Shown here: positions 59,921 through 64,000 of the stretch, piece after piece
How positions within the stretch are numbered: position 1 is the first letter of the stretch
Layout of the letters: each line of letters starts with the position of its first letter
NCBI RefSeq assembly: GCF_026151205.1
Contig: NC_087077.1
Coordinates: forward strand, 3,968,001 to 4,032,000
Source: Bolinopsis microptera
Lineage: Eukaryota; Ctenophora; Tentaculata; Lobata; Bolinopsidae
Direction of reading: 5' to 3'
DNA: 64,000 nt
The notes under the pieces: model-generated
The model's database searches: none
Told to the model about the DNA's origin: nothing
What the model saw: the letters and a program-made list of their open reading frames with translations, nothing else
Position numbers and translations under genes: made by a program

Positions 59921-62900
59921 TCACGATTTGAGCCAGAGAATGGTGGTGGTAGCAATAGCAGCCAGGAAGCATCCTGCCAATATCCGCCGGTGGTTCTGAA
60001 GAAAACTCGGCTGACTGAAGTACTGGTAATCCATGGCGATGCCGATGATGCGAAGACGTGACGCTATCTCGTTGAGAACATGTGAAGAGTCGTCACCAGG
60101 TGACATGTTTGACCGGGAGTAGTAACGGTCGTTGAGCCGGTCCGCTATCACCGTTAAACGGGCTGCTATCACGTCTGCTTGGATGTCAGGGTGGCTTAGG
60201 ACACCTAGAGATAATGATATGTTAATTATGTAATGGGGTTAATGACTATGATAAAATTAATGATTATTAGTTAATTCTTTAGAATAAATCAGATTATCAC
60301 TTTAAATCATTTTAGTTTATGAACAATGGATTTTGAGTACGTGTGCATTATCTTATTATCGCCGTAGATCCTCCCCCATAAAATTTCAAATTTGCAATCC
60401 CTGACTCCATAGTTAATGACTATGCTATTGCTAAAATTAATGATTATATTTGTTAATTCTTTAGAATAAATCTGAACGTTACGTCTCAGGATTGATCAGC
60501 GATGTTTTATATTGAGAATTGAGGACACAATTTAGTAAGAAAGTGAGGTCAGGTACCCAAGTAAGTGGGTCACGTATATTATGTATGTTATATATTATGT
60601 CACGTATGTAATTAATTCATTCTCAGATTATCACTTTAAATCATTTTAGTTTATGAACAATGGATTTTGAGTACGTGTGCATAATTTAATCTATTATCGC
60701 CGAAGATCCTCCCCCATAAAATTTCAAATTTGCGATCCGTGACTACAAAAAACAAAGGCCATTAAGCAATGTGAGTAGGCATTAAATGGGAAGGCACTTA
60801 AGTCGCCATATAAATGAAGTGTCAAGATCAAGATCTATTAGGGATTCCCCCAGGACCACACGACCATAGAGACTACGTTCATTGGAGGAGAGCTCTTGAA
60901 GTCTGGCTCTGAGCCAATAATTTGAGAGTAAGAGTAGGTATTGCGTGAGGTTGTGACAAAGTGTTACAGACGACACAACCCGGCATCCTAACATAATCGC
61001 CTACCTCAGACAAATTCAGCCGCTAACTAGTCATAGTTGCCGACAAATGCGGGGACGTTAAGGCAGCAGATTTTTACCGTTATTAATATGCAATTCCTAT
61101 GCTCCGATCTTCACACATCACAGCGGAAATTTGAGGTTTAGAAATGCCAGGTTGAACAATTTTTTCACCGGGGAAACTCTACATATTCTGTAATTTCTTT
61201 GTAAAAGTTTCGAAAAGTCAAGTATGAAACTGACCACTGTTAAGACGCTCCAGGAACTCCTCATTGCTCCCCTCTGATAGCAGTCGCAACCGACTGTAGG
61301 ACTGAGGCGTTAAACTACCTGAAATAGAGAAGATTAGTCTTCTTATTATTATTAATACTATTACTACTGTCTACTAACTGTCTCTTATTAATTCTTATTA
61401 ATTTAGATTGAAACAAAGTGGCCTGGTCTTTCTTAGAGGTCATAATTCATGCGATTAAAACCAAGACACAAGTTGGTAACTCACCATGTATATGGGTACG
61501 TCTAAAGTTGTGAGGAATAGGTGCCAGTCTGTTAGGCTCACTAGGTTGACGCATAGGCGAGCTGGCGGTTAGGGGTGATCCCAGCGAGTCTATTATTATC
61601 GGCTGTAAAAACTTTCTATTATCTATCTGTTCGGCAGGTTACATCTTTTTTCTACACGATGTTAATATTCAAAATAAATTGTTATAATCTCTATTCAATC
61701 GAAAGTCAAGAAAAGCGAAGAGTTTCAAACACAAGAAAATATTTTAAAACGTACCACAGCTTCGTCCACTTCGTTAAATACGTCGTCCATCTCGTCGTCT
61801 GGTATCTCTGCGATTTCGTTGAGGTAAAGCTCGAAATCAGTCAAGGATTCCCCCACCCCTGAATGTATACCTGAATGTCAAGATCTCACGATAGAGTCCC
61901 AGCAAGACGGGCAGGACTTGTGGGACTGTGCCGCGCATGCACGTGCACAATACATGCAACTTATTATCATGCTCAGCCGGGTAAACCCGTAATTCATGGT
62001 CATAATTTGTTTCATATTCATTTACGTGAAAAGTTTGACATCAATCAGTTTAATCGAATAAATTGTATTATTATCAATATTATAATTAATTGATAATTAA
62101 TACTACAATTAGCCGATAAAATAGGCACATTATAATATAAAGAGGACTAACCGGAATCGTAACGGCTGAGATTTGGGCACCTGCAGTGAATGGGGCTGTC
62201 GGGGAGCGCATTATCTCGACCTGATCTGAAATAGTGGAAGCCTATTAAAATTCAATATACGCCATTAATGACTTTCTGATATCAACTGACAATGTAAGGA
62301 ACTAAAGTTTTGGATAGTAGTAAGGGATAACAATATGTCAAGCAGTAAAATATTGTCTCTGAAAATAGCCAGTTTAATCAATTGACAGATTAGCAACTAA
62401 ATACTAGAGAATTTATTGTCGCTATTTTTTTGACAGCGAAATTTCATTGGCTTATAAAAATGCATGAGTGATGGCAAATTGCCAAGTCACCGCACCACTT
62501 TCTGGTGAAGGGAATTGCTGAATTTGATTAATACCTTAATGACAACTGGCTCATTTCAGACAAATTGTTTTATTGGTAACATTTATCACAACTCAATTTG
62601 AAGATTGATTAAGAATCTGTCAACTCAGAAACTTCTTAATCTTATGATCTTGATCTTCGTAAGTGAGCTAAAATCGATGAAAATAAGACTAATGCTAGGT
62701 CGGTTCCTAACCAATGGTTGATTGATTATTCTGAAGAACGCAACTCGACTGCCATACACTAAAGAAGCCGGCACTGTTACTGTTGAAGACACACCAGTGC
62801 AGTGAAGACAGTGATTTTACTAACTCTGGCGCGATTATATCTACCAACACTTGCTCGTGTGCTGTCTGCACGAGCTTCTAATCAGACCAGAGATAATATG

Positions 62901-63555
62901 GCGGAGCACAATATCACGACAATATCACGACAGTACCAGAACAATACCAGGACAATACCAGGACAATACCAGTCCGACAATACCAGGACAATACCACGAC
63001 AATTATACCAGGACAATACCAGGACAATACCAGGACAATACCACGACAATTATACCAGGACAATACCAGGACAATACCAGGACAATACCAGGTCGATACC
63101 AGTCCGACAATACCAGGACAATACCAGGACAATTATACCAGGACAATACCAGGACAATACCAGGTCGATACCAGTCCGACAATACCAGGACAATACCAGG
63201 ACAATACCACGACAATTATACCAGGACAATACCAGGACAATACCAGGACAATACCAGGACAATATCAGGACAATCAGGACAATACCACGACAATTATACC
63301 AGGACAATACCAGGACAATACCAGGACAATATCAAGACTAAAATATATAGCAGATAAGATATAAAAGCGTGCGGTTGATAGTGTTTTGTTTCTAGCAGAT
63401 CGGTTTTTATATTTCCGTTTTATAATCCTGTTGATTTGTATATACCGTTTTGAAAATTTTTCAAATCTAAATCTAATATTTACTTACAGTAAAGTTGGGA
63501 GATCACGTGACTCTGGGTCCGGGCTAGGCGGTTCTTCTTTTCGTCTCTTTGACAT
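59921..63555 (-). CDS. BH3-only candidate, tail-anchored protein, six exons
   Basis: Exons 63488-63555, 62152-62225, 61755-61870, 61485-61602, 61235-61318 and 59921-60204 join in phase to 247 aa, starting MSKRRKEEPP. Residues 166-178 read IAARLTVIADRLN, which fits the BH3 consensus: hydrophobic positions I166, L170, I173 and L177, small A174, invariant D175. It is followed by DRYY much as in BIM. Residues 228-245 (ILAGCFLAAIATTTILWL) form a single C-terminal membrane segment flanked by HRR and KS, a typical outer-mitochondrial tail anchor. There is no BH1 (NWGR-type) or BH2 motif, so it is not a multidomain BAX or BAK. Residues 46-52, DSGIHSG, equal the beta-catenin degron core. Expected role: pro-apoptotic sensor binding BCL-2-like proteins. 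Other possibility: an unrelated tail-anchored protein with a chance BH3-like helix. Confidence 0.72.
60285..60745. repeat. Direct duplication in intron 5 of the BH3 gene
   Basis: About 60290-60410 and 60622-60745 share AGATTATCACTTTAAATC, TTATGAACAATGGATTTTGA, GTACGTGTGCAT, GATCCTCCCCCATAAAATTT and GATCC-TGACT, with a few changes. Confidence 0.85.
62925..63335. repeat. 11-bp minisatellite in intron 1 of the BH3 gene
   Basis: The unit CAATACCAGGA repeats over 410 bp with variants CAATACCACGA, CAATTATACCAGGA and CGATACCAGTC that recur as blocks of 60-90 bp. All six frames stay nearly open because 11 is not a multiple of three and the unit lacks stops; the resulting open frames are not genes. 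Confidence 0.95.
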
Positions 63556-64000
63556 GATCAATTGTTATAGCTAAGCGGAGAAGAGGGTTACATTTCTCGT
63601 TTGAGTCAAATATTATCAAAATTTAACTATCGGGGCTTTATCATAGTTCAAAAATATTTCAAACATTTTTAAATTTTAAGAAATGACAAATAAAGTTGGA
63701 CACAACAATTCGCCCCAAAACAAAGAAGGTAATAGAACAGTAAAAATAACAACTACGGTCCACAAGATGGGGCATGATGTCGTACTGAAGAAGAAACTTA
63801 ATTTCAACACTACAACTGTAATACATCCACTGAGGACTGAGGATTAATATCCACCACTAGAACTGGACTACTCCAGTATAATACTGGGGTTAATGTTGAA
63901 TGTTTAAAAGTTGAGGTTTACTAAAATAACACATAGCTGACAGAGTGGTTAAAAACTAGTGCTGCCTACTCAACTAATACTACTACTCAGCACTCACCAA
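63556..64000. other. 5' flank of the BH3 gene
   Basis: Upstream of the ATG at 63555 the region is AT-rich. No clear TATA box, other gene or repeat is seen up to the window end. Confidence 0.35.

Noticed and set aside
60782-60994. 70-codon minus-strand frame in intron 5 of the BH3 gene, a possible extra exon
   Set aside because: Flanking exons 5 and 6 already join in phase, and I see no domain in the frame.
62802-63357. Overlapping open frames in several frames and both strands
   Set aside because: An 11-bp repeat lacking stop triplets opens all frames; the region is intron 1 of the BH3 gene.

Overview
This is a gene-poor, repeat-rich stretch of an AT-rich animal genome. Genes have many short exons with GT-AG introns, and retrotransposons, DNA transposons and satellites fill most of the rest. 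Three minus-strand genes could be reassembled exon by exon with every junction in phase: an orthologue of PPP1R21 (16 exons, about 740 aa), the spliceosomal DEAH helicase DHX38/PRP16 (9 exons, about 1180 aa), and a six-exon gene for a 247-aa tail-anchored protein with a clear BH3 motif. A fourth, weaker model is a 160-aa acidic protein of unknown function. The LINEs ending in a restriction-like endonuclease resemble families I know from cnidarians, so I suspect a cnidarian, but nothing here proves it. Layout: 1-10580 is a mirror-symmetric locus with degraded LINEs; its left edge is the end of a mariner-like element, and a 2.4-kb DNA transposon with G-run ends interrupts its right arm. 12836-15498 is a Chapaev-like non-autonomous transposon (CAC ends, 4-bp TGAC duplication) that carries a 5S rRNA gene and a 33-bp minisatellite. 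16302-18591 is a 52-bp satellite of about 44 copies. 20386-21294 is the unknown acidic gene. 22068-22175 is a 108-bp hairpin-rich mini-element, with a second copy at 55417-55526. 23050-46043 is PPP1R21. Its 16.2-kb intron 9 holds a 5'-truncated restriction-endonuclease LINE and a three-level nest: a DNA transposon (28636-42394) split by a full-length CR1-like LINE (29804-41385, minus), itself split by a full-length I-superfamily LINE (31640-38357, plus, with poly(A) and an 8-bp target duplication). 46075-47944 is a 54-bp satellite that ends only about 30 bp before the PPP1R21 start codon. 48332-53261 is DHX38. 54090-57700 holds more transposon remnants. 59921-63555 is the BH3 gene, with an 11-bp minisatellite in intron 1. 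The genes do not form an operon and act in different processes: PPP1R21 in endosomal mRNA transport, DHX38 in splicing, the BH3 protein probably at the mitochondrial outer membrane. The most noteworthy observation is that the BH3 protein contains the same DSGIHSG core as the beta-catenin degron, encoded at an exon junction with two in-frame acceptors 12 nt apart, so the choice of acceptor would keep or remove it.
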